Shown in pieces: positions 1 to 8,273 of a stretch of DNA of 45,533 bases (position 1 is the first letter of the stretch; each line of letters starts with the position of its first letter). The stretch is from the NCBI GenBank assembly GCA_002343715.1, contig DDSA01000096.1:1-45533 (forward strand), written 5' to 3'. This DNA comes from Phycisphaerales bacterium UBA2402 (GTDB taxonomy: Bacteria > Planctomycetota > Phycisphaerae > Phycisphaerales > UBA1924). Under the pieces are notes generated by a model. It saw nothing but the letters and a program-made list of their open reading frames with translations. It was not told where the DNA came from and ran no database searches. The translations under genes were made by a program, and so were the position numbers.

Positions 1-1587
1 GGTCCCGCGGCGGGGGCCGCCGGCGGGGGCGCGGGGGGGCGCATCGCGATCTATGCGGCGGACGACCAGTTCAGCGGACGGGTCGCGGCTTGCGGCGGAT
101 CGGGGTTCTCCGCCGGCGCGGTCGGCACGATCGTTCGCGCCGATGCCGATGGGGAGATTGACATCACTCTTTCCAACTGCGGCGTTGAACCCGCGGGGCC
201 GACACGCTTGTTCAACCTGCCGGTGCGGGATATCTCGCTTTCGGACAACGCCTTGGTGCATGTTTGGCAGACAACGCCCCTGAGGGATATCGGGGTAACT
301 CGGGGAGCGCAGTTGTCGGTAGCCGGTGCAAGCCAAGCGAGGTCAATCTCGATGCGAGGCCCATCGGGTTTGGTGCTCGAAGGGCCGATGATCCTCGGTC
401 ACGTGCAACTCGAGCGAGATCCGATTTCCGGTGGGGGGCCGTCGGTGGATCTGCGAGGGAGGTATCAGGTATCTTCATTTGTAATGGAGTCGGGTCTTGT
501 GTACTCCGGAATCAGGCAAGGGCACGATGGGCTTGACATTCGCAGCGATGGCGACATTGTGATCGAGGCTCCCGCTCGGATACTGCTCGATGGCGCGGGG
601 AACATCAGTGCTCTCGGTGAGGGCGCTCCCCGCGGGGTGGCTCAGTTCGGCGCGGGTGCTGGTCACGGGGGCGGCGGAGGGGCTTCCGAATCGGGCATGG
701 CCGGTGGCGGCGCGTTCGGCGTACCCGAACGTCCGGAGTCACTCGGTTCCGGTGGTGGACCCGGAGCGCACCCGGTTTCTCTTGGTGGACCGGGTGGGGG
801 CTATCTGCGCTTGACCGCCTCGGGCACGATCATGCTTGACGGGACCGTTTCGGTTCGCGGCGGCAACGGCTGGAGCGTCGATGGTCTGTCCTCGGGTGGA
901 GGTGGCGGCTCGGGCGGAAGCGTGTGGCTGTTCGCTCCTGCGGTGATCGGAGACGGATTCATCGATGCGAGCGGAGGTGATGGCGCGAACCTGTACCGGA
1001 GCGACTCGGCGCGTTGCGGCGGCGGCTCCGGAGGACGGATCGGTGTCTTTTCCTTCGCACGGGCTTTGCCCGAATCACACCTGATCGTGAATGGAGGCGG
1101 TGGATATCTTCCCGGGGAGCCGGGCTCGGTTTTCTTTGGTTCTTCATCGATCGCGCTCCTGGATGAACCCTCGGGAGGCTCGCACAGATCGGGCAGGTTC
1201 ATCGAGTTGTCGGTCGAGGCGCGGGGTGATGGACCGTTGACGTTACAATGGAGGCGGCAGGGTGTGCCGATCGAAGAAGGCTTTGACGGCCGGTTTTATG
1301 GAGTGAGAGGAAACGTGCTGTCGATCGATGATCTTCGATGTGAGGATTCGGGGATGTTCGATTGTGTCATCTCGGATTCACACGGCGGGTTTGCCACGCC
1401 CCCGGCACAGATCGTTGTTGTGCCCGCGAGCGACCTGACCGGCGACGGGACCGTGGACGGGCAGGATGTGGAAGAGTTCTTTGTCGCGTGGGAAGCGGGC
1501 GGAGCAGTCGCTGATCTCAACGACGACGGCGGCATCGACGGGGCGGACGTCGGGTATTTCTTTGAACTGTGGGAGCGAGGGTGTTGA
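1..1587 (+). CDS. Glycine-rich secreted protein with Ig-like domain and C-terminal dockerin-like tail (5' partial)
   Basis: The reading frame is open from base 1, so the start lies upstream; 528 residues are visible. The body holds repeated glycine-rich units of the form GGxSGGxIxLxA followed by an 'IDASGG'-like stretch, at about bases 1-120, 770-870, 890-1000 and 1010-1110. This pattern suggests a beta-helical or adhesin-like surface protein. An immunoglobulin-like domain follows (about bases 1200-1430: QWRRQG, then DSGMFDC). The last 52 residues carry two EF-hand-type loops (DLTGDGTVDGQDVE and DLNDDGGIDGADVG), each followed by an aromatic/Trp-Glu helix, and the chain ends in WERGC. This is the same tail as in the five secreted proteins at 36370-45533. 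It is probably an extracellular or surface-anchored protein; its ligand is unknown. Confidence 0.85.
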   Translation, partial: GPAAGAAGGGAGGRIAIYAADDQFSGRVAACGGSGFSAGAVGTIVRADADGEIDITLSNCGVEPAGPTRLFNLPVRDISLSDNALVHVWQTTPLRDIGVTRGAQLSVAGASQARSISMRGPSGLVLEGPMILGHVQLERDPISGGGPSVDLRGRYQVSSFVMESGLVYSGIRQGHDGLDIRSDGDIVIEAPARILLDGAGNISALGEGAPRGVAQFGAGAGHGGGGGASESGMAGGGAFGVPERPESLGSGGGPGAHPVSLGGPGGGYLRLTASGTIMLDGTVSVRGGNGWSVDGLSSGGGGGSGGSVWLFAPAVIGDGFIDASGGDGANLYRSDSARCGGGSGGRIGVFSFARALPESHLIVNGGGGYLPGEPGSVFFGSSSIALLDEPSGGSHRSGRFIELSVEARGDGPLTLQWRRQGVPIEEGFDGRFYGVRGNVLSIDDLRCEDSGMFDCVISDSHGGFATPPAQIVVVPASDLTGDGTVDGQDVEEFFVAWEAGGAVADLNDDGGIDGADVGYFFELWERGC

Positions 1588-1621
1588 ACTCGGCACGCGA
1601 CATCCGTTGGTCGGAGAGCAT

Positions 1622-2101
1622 GTGACATACGCCAACAGCGAGTCCGGAGCGGAATGGTTCGCACGGCCGGACAACGACACCGGGAAGCCGGGATTGTCTT
1701 TTTCGTGCACGATGTGCGGCAACTGCTGTTCGGGCGATGGCGGCTATGTTCTGTTCACCGATGCGGAGTCGGAAGCCCTTGCCGCGCGCCTGGGAGTAAC
1801 CGTCAGCGAGTTTCTTGATCGATACACGCACGACACCATCGCGGGCCGATCCCTCCGAGAGAAAAAGTCCGAATCGGGATACGAGTGCATCTTTCTGGAC
1901 CGCAACTCCATTCCCGGCAAGGGTGTCTGCGGCGTGTACGAGGATCGGCCGATGCAGTGCAGGACCTGGCCCTTTTGGAGGAGCAATCTCGCGGGGCCGT
2001 GGTCTTGGGCCAACGCGGCCAAGACGTGCCCGGGTTTGAACAGCGGGCGGAGGTACTCGGTGCAGGAAATCCGCGTTCTGCGCGAGAAAGTGGACATGTG
2101 A
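1622..2101 (+). CDS. YkgJ-family cysteine-cluster protein
   Basis: A 159-residue protein with the family's N-terminal CxxCGxCC cluster (Cys29, Cys32, Cys35, Cys36), a middle Cys (YECIFLD) and a C-terminal CGVYEDRPMQCRTWPFW block. These cysteines are thought to bind Zn or an Fe-S cluster; the biochemical role of the family is largely unknown. The frame runs further upstream inside the preceding gene, but I start at GTG 1622 because GGAGAG lies just before it and homology begins there. It follows the glycine-rich protein gene by 34 bases and overlaps the next YkgJ-like gene in a GTGA junction, so the two are probably translated together. Confidence 0.85.
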   Translation: MTYANSESGAEWFARPDNDTGKPGLSFSCTMCGNCCSGDGGYVLFTDAESEALAARLGVTVSEFLDRYTHDTIAGRSLREKKSESGYECIFLDRNSIPGKGVCGVYEDRPMQCRTWPFWRSNLAGPWSWANAAKTCPGLNSGRRYSVQEIRVLREKVDM

Positions 2102-2613
2102 ACCGCGACATCCCGCCCGACCCCGGTTCCGCGGCGGCGTGGCTCATGGCGGCGGACCGCGCAGAGGTGCGTGCCGATCTGGAAGCTGTCTATTCCCTCG
2201 CCGCTGACCAGATCACACAACGCGGCCCGGCCTGCTGGGCGAGCGGGCGTTGCTGCAACTTCGTCCGAACCGGCCATCGGTTGTATGTGACCGGGTTGGA
2301 GGCCGCGTACGTGGTGCGGGCGCTTGGCGGCAGGCCTGATGAGACTGCGCTGGACGCGGCGGAACAACGAGGCGATTGTCCGTACCTGGCTTCGAACTTG
2401 TGCGGGATACACGCGATCAAACCGCTGGGGTGCAGGGTGTATTTCTGCGACCGATCCGCCGAGGAATGGCAGCAAATCCTGAGCGAACGGTGTCTGTCGC
2501 TCATCCGGGTGCTTCACGAGAAATACGGTGTGGAGTACCGCTACGGCGAGTGGCGTGCGATGCTCCGGCTGTTTCCTTCTACTGTTCGGGCTGCGGGGGC
2601 TGGCGGCGGGTGA
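2098..2613 (+). CDS. Second YkgJ-like cysteine-cluster protein
   Basis: A 171-residue protein starting at a GTG that overlaps the upstream stop (GTGA), which implies translational coupling. It has a variant N-terminal cluster, Cys46-x5-Cys52-Cys53, so one cysteine of the usual CxxCxxCC is missing. The C-terminal block is CPYL, LCGIHAIKPLGC, then RVYFC, which is typical of the family. A helical region after residue 130 (EWQQILSERCLSLIRVLHEKYGVEYRYGEW) ends the domain. The function is unknown; it probably binds metal and works with its neighbour. Its 3' end overlaps the convergent ybbR-like gene by 35 bases. Confidence 0.8.
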   Translation: MNRDIPPDPGSAAAWLMAADRAEVRADLEAVYSLAADQITQRGPACWASGRCCNFVRTGHRLYVTGLEAAYVVRALGGRPDETALDAAEQRGDCPYLASNLCGIHAIKPLGCRVYFCDRSAEEWQQILSERCLSLIRVLHEKYGVEYRYGEWRAMLRLFPSTVRAAGAGGG

Positions 2614-3610
2614 TGCGAAGACGAACCGTGCGGTTGGCGACTTCGGCCCGCGCGCCCGCCGGCAGATCGGCGAAGACCGCTTCTTTGCTGGAGATCCCGG
2701 TCTCGAGTTCCTCGAAGGACAGCGGGAGGGTGGCGATCAGCGGCGTAACACGATCTTCGATCTGCTTGATCGCCGGCCCGGGGCCGGTGATGGTGACATC
2801 GGTCAGGAAGCGGTCTTGCTCGGGAATTTCGATGTCCCACTTGCCGAACTCGCCGGGGGCAACGCGCAGGTGGATGGGTACGGATGCAATGCGGATCGAA
2901 CGAGACTGAGACCGTGGTGTCAGCAGGACTTCGACCCGTACCGGATCAAGACGGGCATGATTGGAATCCGCGATCTCGGCCGGCAGCTGAACCGCCACCC
3001 CCGCGAGGCTCTGCCGACGGCCTGGAGTGAGGCTGGCGAGTGATGCGGGTTCGACACGGGCGATCGCCGTGCTTTGCGGGGTGAGCAGGGCCGCTTCGCT
3101 CCGCGGCAGCGTCAGGGTTACCACGGCGGGCTTGACCTCGGAGACGCCCTCGGTCAGATCCGTCGGCACACTGACGGAGACTTGAACACTCATGCTGATG
3201 AGTTGATCGATGAAGACCTTGACGCTCGACGGTTCCACCCTTTTGATCGTCACGCCGCGGTTGCGCAACTCCGGGTGCTGACGGATGGCCTCAAGAAGAT
3301 TGATGGTGTGCTCGCCGGGTTCTTTGGGTACCCCGTCCATCCCCGGGGAGAAGGTGAGCGGTTTGCGAAAGATGCGTTCCGCCGCGTCGATGGCGAGTGT
3401 TGACCCGACAAGGTCCACGCGGGCACGAACTCTGTTCGCGCCGTTCTCGCCCGCCTCGATGATGTCGATTGTCCGATCGCTCCCGGGTTGGGGTGCGAAA
3501 TAACACTCGGGCTGCGCCTCGGCGGGGCGGAGGCTCTCGGCCTCCGCGAAGACCCAGATCAACGCGGCGATCAGCGAGACCCCGAGAATGTTTCGTGTGC
3601 GGTGGAGCAT
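2579..3610 (-). CDS. YbbR-like membrane-anchored protein (CdaR-type partner of CdaA)
   Basis: A 343-residue protein with one N-terminal membrane segment (ILGVSLIAALIWVFA, about residues 8-22) followed by an extracytoplasmic beta-rich region. YbbR-like repeats are visible as recurring 'V.V.VP..L..GV' and 'TVTGP...I..I' type stretches, for example VTITGPGPAIKQIEDRV near residue 270. YbbR/CdaR proteins bind and regulate the membrane diadenylate cyclase CdaA in Firmicutes. Here the gene begins 6 bases after the cdaA stop, the same operon order. The Pro/Gln-rich C-terminus overlaps the convergent YkgJ-like gene. Assignment rests on topology, the repeat-like pattern and the neighbour; sequence similarity in this family is low. 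Confidence 0.75.
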   Translation of the reverse strand: MLHRTRNILGVSLIAALIWVFAEAESLRPAEAQPECYFAPQPGSDRTIDIIEAGENGANRVRARVDLVGSTLAIDAAERIFRKPLTFSPGMDGVPKEPGEHTINLLEAIRQHPELRNRGVTIKRVEPSSVKVFIDQLISMSVQVSVSVPTDLTEGVSEVKPAVVTLTLPRSEAALLTPQSTAIARVEPASLASLTPGRRQSLAGVAVQLPAEIADSNHARLDPVRVEVLLTPRSQSRSIRIASVPIHLRVAPGEFGKWDIEIPEQDRFLTDVTITGPGPAIKQIEDRVTPLIATLPLSFEELETGISSKEAVFADLPAGARAEVANRTVRLRITRRQPPQPEQ

Positions 3611-3616
3611 GACGGT

Positions 3617-4537
3617 TCAGGTTTCGGTGTGTCGATGGGGTTCATCGGCGAGGGCCATATGACCGGCGATGCTGGCCTCGTTTGGATCGGAAGCGGCCGC
3701 GGCGTGTGGTGCAGGGGCGGTACGCGCGGCGCGGCGCATGGCCGAGGTGAGACGCCGCTCGAGTTCCGGTCCGAGTTCGGCCGGGGAGTACCGGTCACTG
3801 AGTCGGCCGCGCTCGGCGATGCGAACGGAGCCGGTCTCTTCGCTGACGACGATGACAATAGCGTCGCATTCTTTGCTCAGGCCCACAGAGGCGCGGTGAC
3901 GGGAGCCTAACCCTTCCTCCGGCATGTCTTCCGGCTCGGCGAGGGGGAGTTGGACGCCCGCGGAGTGGATGGTCCTGCCGCGGATAATCACGGCGAGGTC
4001 GTGCAGGGCCGAACCTGGAAAGAAGATTGTCTGGAGCAGCCGCGAGGACAACTCCGCGTTCAGCACCGTGCCTCCCTCGACCAGCCCGGAGAGACCGATG
4101 GAGCGTTCCACGGCGATAATGGCGCCGAACTTGGCTCGAGATAAATAAGTTGCCGCGGCGGAAATTTCCGCCACCACGTGCTTGATGTCCTTGGGCGTGC
4201 CGCGGAGAAACGGAGTCTCGCCGAGGCGGACCAGGGCCCGCCGGAGTTCGGGCTGAAAAATCACGATCAGGGCGATGGCGACAAGGGCCAAAAACCTGTC
4301 GTACAAAAGCCCCAGCCGCTGAAATGAACCGGTCCCGCCGAGCACACGGCTGGCCAGCGTGACAAGCACGAGCACGAGCAGAAAGCCCTTGAGCGCTCCC
4401 GCGGCACGGGTGCCCTGCACGAATCGCATCACGGCGAAGACCACCAGCCAGATGAGCGCAAACTCGAGTGCCACCTCCCACACCGGGTAGGCGGCCAACC
4501 GATCCACCATGCTCGCGAGGCGGTCAAGAAACTGCAT
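3617..4537 (-). CDS. cdaA: Membrane diadenylate cyclase CdaA (c-di-AMP synthase)
   Basis: A 306-residue protein that should make cyclic di-AMP from two ATP. Three membrane segments lie at about residues 20-40, 50-66 and 80-96, followed by a cytoplasmic DAC (DisA_N) domain at about 105-250. The conserved motifs FQPELRRAL (94-102), GTVLNAELS, GSRHRA (RHR at 213-215) and IVVSEETG are all present. The catalytic DGA motif is altered: His179-Asp180 is followed by Leu181-Ala182 (codon CTC at 3995-3997), so the Gly is replaced while the metal-binding Asp is kept. I start at ATG 4537; the frame extends 28 codons further upstream without family similarity and would overlap the divergent gene. Gram-positive cdaA genes sit in the same order before ybbR/cdaR. 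Confidence 0.93.
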   Translation of the reverse strand: MQFLDRLASMVDRLAAYPVWEVALEFALIWLVVFAVMRFVQGTRAAGALKGFLLVLVLVTLASRVLGGTGSFQRLGLLYDRFLALVAIALIVIFQPELRRALVRLGETPFLRGTPKDIKHVVAEISAAATYLSRAKFGAIIAVERSIGLSGLVEGGTVLNAELSSRLLQTIFFPGSALHDLAVIIRGRTIHSAGVQLPLAEPEDMPEEGLGSRHRASVGLSKECDAIVIVVSEETGSVRIAERGRLSDRYSPAELGPELERRLTSAMRRAARTAPAPHAAAASDPNEASIAGHMALADEPHRHTET

Positions 4538-4590
4538 CCGGTCCAAGTCTATCGGCGCGCCGGGGCCGAGGCGCTCTACGCTTGGATCCT

Positions 4591-4860
4591 GTGCCCTACC
4601 AAATCGTCGAGTTTCAGGCAACCCCGAACCCCAACGCCGTCAAGTGCGTGTTGGACAGTTCGCCCACCGCGGGCTCCATGCGGAGTTATTCTTCGGCGGC
4701 ACAGGCCGGCGACGATCCTCTCGGCTCGGCCCTTTTCGCCATCCCCGGCGTCACGAATCTACTCATCCATGACGGGTGGATCGCCGTAGGCAAAGACCCC
4801 GGGGTCGATTGGAAATCCGTCAAGGCCGGAATCAAGAAAGTGCTTGGTGAAGCGACCTAA
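4591..4860 (+). CDS. Nfu/NifU N-terminal domain protein
   Basis: An 89-residue protein from GTG 4591. The start of the domain, FQATPNPNAVKCVL, is the hallmark of the Nfu N-terminal domain found in iron-sulfur carrier proteins; the end, FAIPGVTNLLIHDGWIAVGKDPGVDWKSVK, also fits. The C-terminal NifU domain with its cluster-binding CxxC is absent, so this is a stand-alone N domain and its role in Fe-S delivery is only inferred. It overlaps the start of mutY, whose product carries a 4Fe-4S cluster; that pairing is suggestive but may be chance. It is divergent from cdaA, with 53 bases between them. Confidence 0.85.
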   Translation: MPYQIVEFQATPNPNAVKCVLDSSPTAGSMRSYSSAAQAGDDPLGSALFAIPGVTNLLIHDGWIAVGKDPGVDWKSVKAGIKKVLGEAT

Positions 4861-6058
4861 GTCGGATACTAAGCCGGCCGCGCGACGCGACGCCCGTATT
4901 GTCGCCGCACTCTCCGCATGGTTCAGCGTCAACGCTCGCGACCTGCCGTGGCGCCGGGTCGATCCTGCCACCGGAAAGCGAAACCCGTACTGGTGTCTCG
5001 TCAGCGAGTTCATGCTGCAACAAACGCAGGTGGCTCGTGCCGTCGAGAAGTTTGTTCCGTTCATCACGAGGTTTCCAACTGTCCGGGCGCTCGCCCGGGC
5101 CGATCTCGACGATGTGCTCGCCGCGTGGTCGGGCCTGGGGTATTACCGGCGAGCCAGGAATCTCCATGCCGCGGCGAACCAGATTGTCACGCTGCACGGA
5201 GGCCGGGTCCCTGAATCCGTTGAAGAACTGCGGATGCTGCCGGGTGTGGGCCGGTATACGGCGGGCGCGATCGTGTCGATCGCCATGGGCCGAACGGCAC
5301 CGATCGTGGACGGGAACGTCCTGCGGGTGCTGATGCGTCTTGATGGTGTTCGTGGGTCCGCGACCGGAAAGGAAACGGAGCAATGGGTCTGGTCGCGTGC
5401 CGAATCCTTGACAGCGTTGGCGGGTCCACGCATCGCGAGGTTCAATGAAGGGTTGATGGAACTGGGCGCAATCATCTGCACGCCCGCAGGGCCGCGTTGC
5501 TCCGCTTGCCCGCTTCTCCGGGACTGCCAAGCCGCCGCACTGGGGCTGCACAAGTCGATCCCGCCCCCGAAGAAATCCGCCCGGGAGAGGCGGTTGCTCC
5601 AGGTCTGCTTGCTGGTGCGCGATCGGTCGGGTCGGATTCTGTTGGAGCAACGTCCTTCGCGGGGCTTATGGGCTGGTCTGTGGCAAACCCCGACCATCGA
5701 AGTTGAATGGACTGAACGGAAACAGGCATATTCCTGGCTCGAGGGGGTGACGACGGAGAAGTTGTTCGGGGCCAAACCAAGGCGCACGGATGTCTTTGAT
5801 CGCATGCTGTCACATCGCAAAGTCAGGTTTGAGGTTTGGGAGGTGCCGGATATCAGCGATGCCGTACTTAGTCGATATCTCACCAGTGCGATCCTCGGTC
5901 CGCACGTATCCACACCGACAGCCCGGCGGGTATGGCGCACACCCGTACAGGTGGAAACACTCGCTCTCTCGGTGCCGCAGCGGCGGATCCTGCTGCGGCC
6001 GGAGGTGAGAAAGGGCATGGTCCGAAATTCCCGGATGCGTCCACTTCAAGGCTGCTAG
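4847..6058 (+). CDS. mutY: A/G-specific adenine glycosylase MutY
   Basis: A 403-residue base-excision repair enzyme that removes adenine mispaired with 8-oxoguanine. Visible features are the catalytic Glu54 in VSEFMLQQTQ, the helix-hairpin-helix LPGVGRYTAGAI (131-142), catalytic Asp155 in APIVDGNVLR, and the Cys-x6-Cys-x2-Cys-x5-Cys 4Fe-4S loop at Cys211, 218, 221 and 227. A NUDIX-like C-terminal domain (about 245-360, VCLLVRDRSGRILLEQRP then GLWAGLWQTP) recognises 8-oxoG. The start is GTG 4847, or TTG 4844, inside the 3' end of the Nfu-domain gene. The last 35 or so residues are basic and poorly conserved. Confidence 0.95.
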   Translation: MKRPKSDTKPAARRDARIVAALSAWFSVNARDLPWRRVDPATGKRNPYWCLVSEFMLQQTQVARAVEKFVPFITRFPTVRALARADLDDVLAAWSGLGYYRRARNLHAAANQIVTLHGGRVPESVEELRMLPGVGRYTAGAIVSIAMGRTAPIVDGNVLRVLMRLDGVRGSATGKETEQWVWSRAESLTALAGPRIARFNEGLMELGAIICTPAGPRCSACPLLRDCQAAALGLHKSIPPPKKSARERRLLQVCLLVRDRSGRILLEQRPSRGLWAGLWQTPTIEVEWTERKQAYSWLEGVTTEKLFGAKPRRTDVFDRMLSHRKVRFEVWEVPDISDAVLSRYLTSAILGPHVSTPTARRVWRTPVQVETLALSVPQRRILLRPEVRKGMVRNSRMRPLQGC

Positions 6059-6069
6059 GCTGTAGGCAG

Positions 6070-7059
6070 ATGTCCTTCTCGCACGCGGGAGCAACGGCCG
6101 ACTCTCACGACCTGGCACTTGCCCTCGCGCCTGTCTTGACCCGTGCGTGCGACGGTCGGCTGGGTCCGATCGAGTGGTTCCGTTCTCGATGGCAGCGGGG
6201 GGGAGCGGCCACCGGATTTTCGATCTGGAAGCGATCGGACGGCCGCGAGATCCCGGTCTTTGTGAAGTTTCCCATCGGTCCATCGGAGTACCGCTGGACA
6301 ACCGAGATGGGTCGTGTCCGCGATTCGGATTGGGATGCGCAGTCCTCCTTCGAGCTTCCCACGCCGCGTGTGATCGCCCATGGCACCACCATCGGAGAGT
6401 ACGACCTTGCCTGGATCATCACCGAGCGGCTCAGCGGGGCGCCTCTCGCCGCGGGCGTGGATGCCGCCGGGATACGCGACCTTCTCCGCGCCGCGGCGGA
6501 GTTTCAGGCTCGCGCGATGCGGGTGATGCCCCTGGGCGCTCGCCCCGCCGATCCTGACTGGGAGCGTCTGCTCCAGCGTTCAAAGGAGATCGCGAAGGAG
6601 GGCGAGATCGCCCACGCCGCCAAGTGGAAGGACGCGGTCAAGCGGGTTCACAAATCGCTGCCGATCCTCCGAGGTCGTTGGCATTCGCGCCCGATCAACG
6701 CCTGGTGTCACGGCGATCTTCACCCGGGGAACGCGATGCGTCGGGGCGAGGGGGGGTGCGTCCTTGCGGACCTGGCGCTGGTTCATCCGGGGCACTGGCT
6801 GGAGGATGCTCTCTACCTCGAGCGGCAGCATTGGGGACACGCCGACATGCTTTTCGGTGTGAAGCCGTTGACCGAACTCGCGCGACTCCGGCGGGAGCGT
6901 GGGCTTTCCGTCGATGATCATTACCCGGAACTCGCCAACGTGCGCCGGGTTCTCATGGCCGCGTGCGCTCCGGCGGTCATGGAGCGAGAAGGCAACCCCA
7001 AGTATCTCGATGCGGCCCTCTCGGTGATCGAGCGGATGCTCCCGCAAGCCGTCAAGTGA
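6070..7059 (+). CDS. APH-fold phosphotransferase family protein
   Basis: A 329-residue protein of the aminoglycoside phosphotransferase / choline kinase fold. The catalytic loop HGDLHPGN is at 214-221, with Asp216 as the base and Asn221 as the metal ligand. LAD at 232-234 is the second metal-binding position, and FVKF near residue 65 is a likely ATP-binding Lys. These proteins phosphorylate small hydroxylated molecules; the substrate cannot be read from the sequence. The gene lies 11 bases after mutY and 28 bases before an LptF/G-type permease gene, so an envelope sugar or lipid substrate is possible but unproven. The start ATG 6070 is chosen because upstream codons lie in the 3' end of mutY. 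Confidence 0.8.
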   Translation: MSFSHAGATADSHDLALALAPVLTRACDGRLGPIEWFRSRWQRGGAATGFSIWKRSDGREIPVFVKFPIGPSEYRWTTEMGRVRDSDWDAQSSFELPTPRVIAHGTTIGEYDLAWIITERLSGAPLAAGVDAAGIRDLLRAAAEFQARAMRVMPLGARPADPDWERLLQRSKEIAKEGEIAHAAKWKDAVKRVHKSLPILRGRWHSRPINAWCHGDLHPGNAMRRGEGGCVLADLALVHPGHWLEDALYLERQHWGHADMLFGVKPLTELARLRRERGLSVDDHYPELANVRRVLMAACAPAVMEREGNPKYLDAALSVIERMLPQAVK

Positions 7060-7087
7060 CGCTCGCTACGATACCGCTCCGTACCGA

Positions 7088-8230
7088 ATGAAATTGCTCG
7101 ACCGTTACATCACGCGGCAGTACTTGACGAACGTAGCCGTGCTGACGGGTTGTCTTCTGCTGATCACCGTCCTGATCGATTTCGCGCTGAACTTCGACGA
7201 GTTCCTCCAGGTCGCGACGACCTCGGCGGGCGCTGAGCGGACACATTCATCGGCCGCCCGTGTGGGTTGGCTCACCGTTGTGCTCGTCTGGGATTTCTGG
7301 TGGCCGCAACTCGTGCAACTCTCCAACTACCTGATCGGGCTGACGATGATCGGCGGCATGGGATTCACGTGTGCACAACTCGTCAAGCACCGGGAGTTTG
7401 TTGCGGTTCTGGCGGGGGGTATCAGCCTCCACCGCCTCGCGCTGCCGATCGTGGTCTGCGGGGTCGTGTTGTCGTTCGTGTCCCTGGCATGCAGGGAGTG
7501 GATCGTTCCGGATCTGGCCCCCCTCCTGACCCGGGACCGAAGACAGATCGGGCGCCAGGGCATGACGGTGACGAGCCAACCCCTCTGCTCCGATTCTCGC
7601 GGCAGGGTGTTCTATGCCAAGGCCGTCGATCTCGAGCGGGGTGAGATCACGGGCCTGTGGGTGTGGGAGCGCGATCCGTCCGGGTTGATGACTCGTCGCG
7701 TCCGGGCCGAGAGCGCCCGATGGGACGGGGAAGCGTGGGTGCTGACGGGCGGATGGGCCGATGATGCACGGGCTTCGGACAACCGGACAACCGTGCCCGC
7801 TTCCACCGCCGTTGAGCGGATCGAGACCGATCTGGACCCGACCGCGCTTCGCCTGCGCAAGTTCGAAGGCTACGCCGGCAACCTGAGCATGGGGCAACTC
7901 GGGCGGTTGATCGAACGATTTCGTGCGGAACCCGGTGCCCCTCCGGAGCGTGTGGATCGCCTCGACCGTTTGCGGTGGGGTCGGGTGTCGTTGGCCGCGT
8001 CGAACATGCTGTCGCTGCTCATCTGCCTTCCGTTTTTTCTCCGGCGTGAACCATGCAACATGGTGGTGCAGTCGCTGTACGCCGCGCCGGTGGCCATCGG
8101 TGCGTTGGGCCTGAGCCTGACGGGCGCGACCGCGCCGATGCCGGGCCTGCCGCCCGCCACGGCGGTGTTTGTGCCCGTTCTTGTGCTGATCCCGCTGGCG
8201 ATCGCGGCGGTAGGTTCGGTCAAGACGTGA
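7088..8230 (+). CDS. LptF/LptG-family (YjgP/YjgQ) permease
   Basis: A 380-residue inner-membrane protein. The opening MKLLDRYITRQYLTN and the first membrane helix match the start of LptF/LptG, the permease subunits that pull lipopolysaccharide from the inner membrane to the Lpt bridge. Further segments lie near residues 85-100, 118-140, 305-320, 330-350 and 355-375, flanking a periplasmic beta-jellyroll (about 150-280: FYAKAVDLERGEITGLWVWE). Only one such gene is in the window, so LptF and LptG cannot be told apart, and its partner and the LptB ATPase must lie elsewhere. It supports an outer membrane carrying lipopolysaccharide or similar glycolipid. Confidence 0.85.
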   Translation: MKLLDRYITRQYLTNVAVLTGCLLLITVLIDFALNFDEFLQVATTSAGAERTHSSAARVGWLTVVLVWDFWWPQLVQLSNYLIGLTMIGGMGFTCAQLVKHREFVAVLAGGISLHRLALPIVVCGVVLSFVSLACREWIVPDLAPLLTRDRRQIGRQGMTVTSQPLCSDSRGRVFYAKAVDLERGEITGLWVWERDPSGLMTRRVRAESARWDGEAWVLTGGWADDARASDNRTTVPASTAVERIETDLDPTALRLRKFEGYAGNLSMGQLGRLIERFRAEPGAPPERVDRLDRLRWGRVSLAASNMLSLLICLPFFLRREPCNMVVQSLYAAPVAIGALGLSLTGATAPMPGLPPATAVFVPVLVLIPLAIAAVGSVKT

Positions 8231-8273
8231 ATAGCATTACCGGCAGTCAGTCCCGGCGCACGGAGGCACCCGC

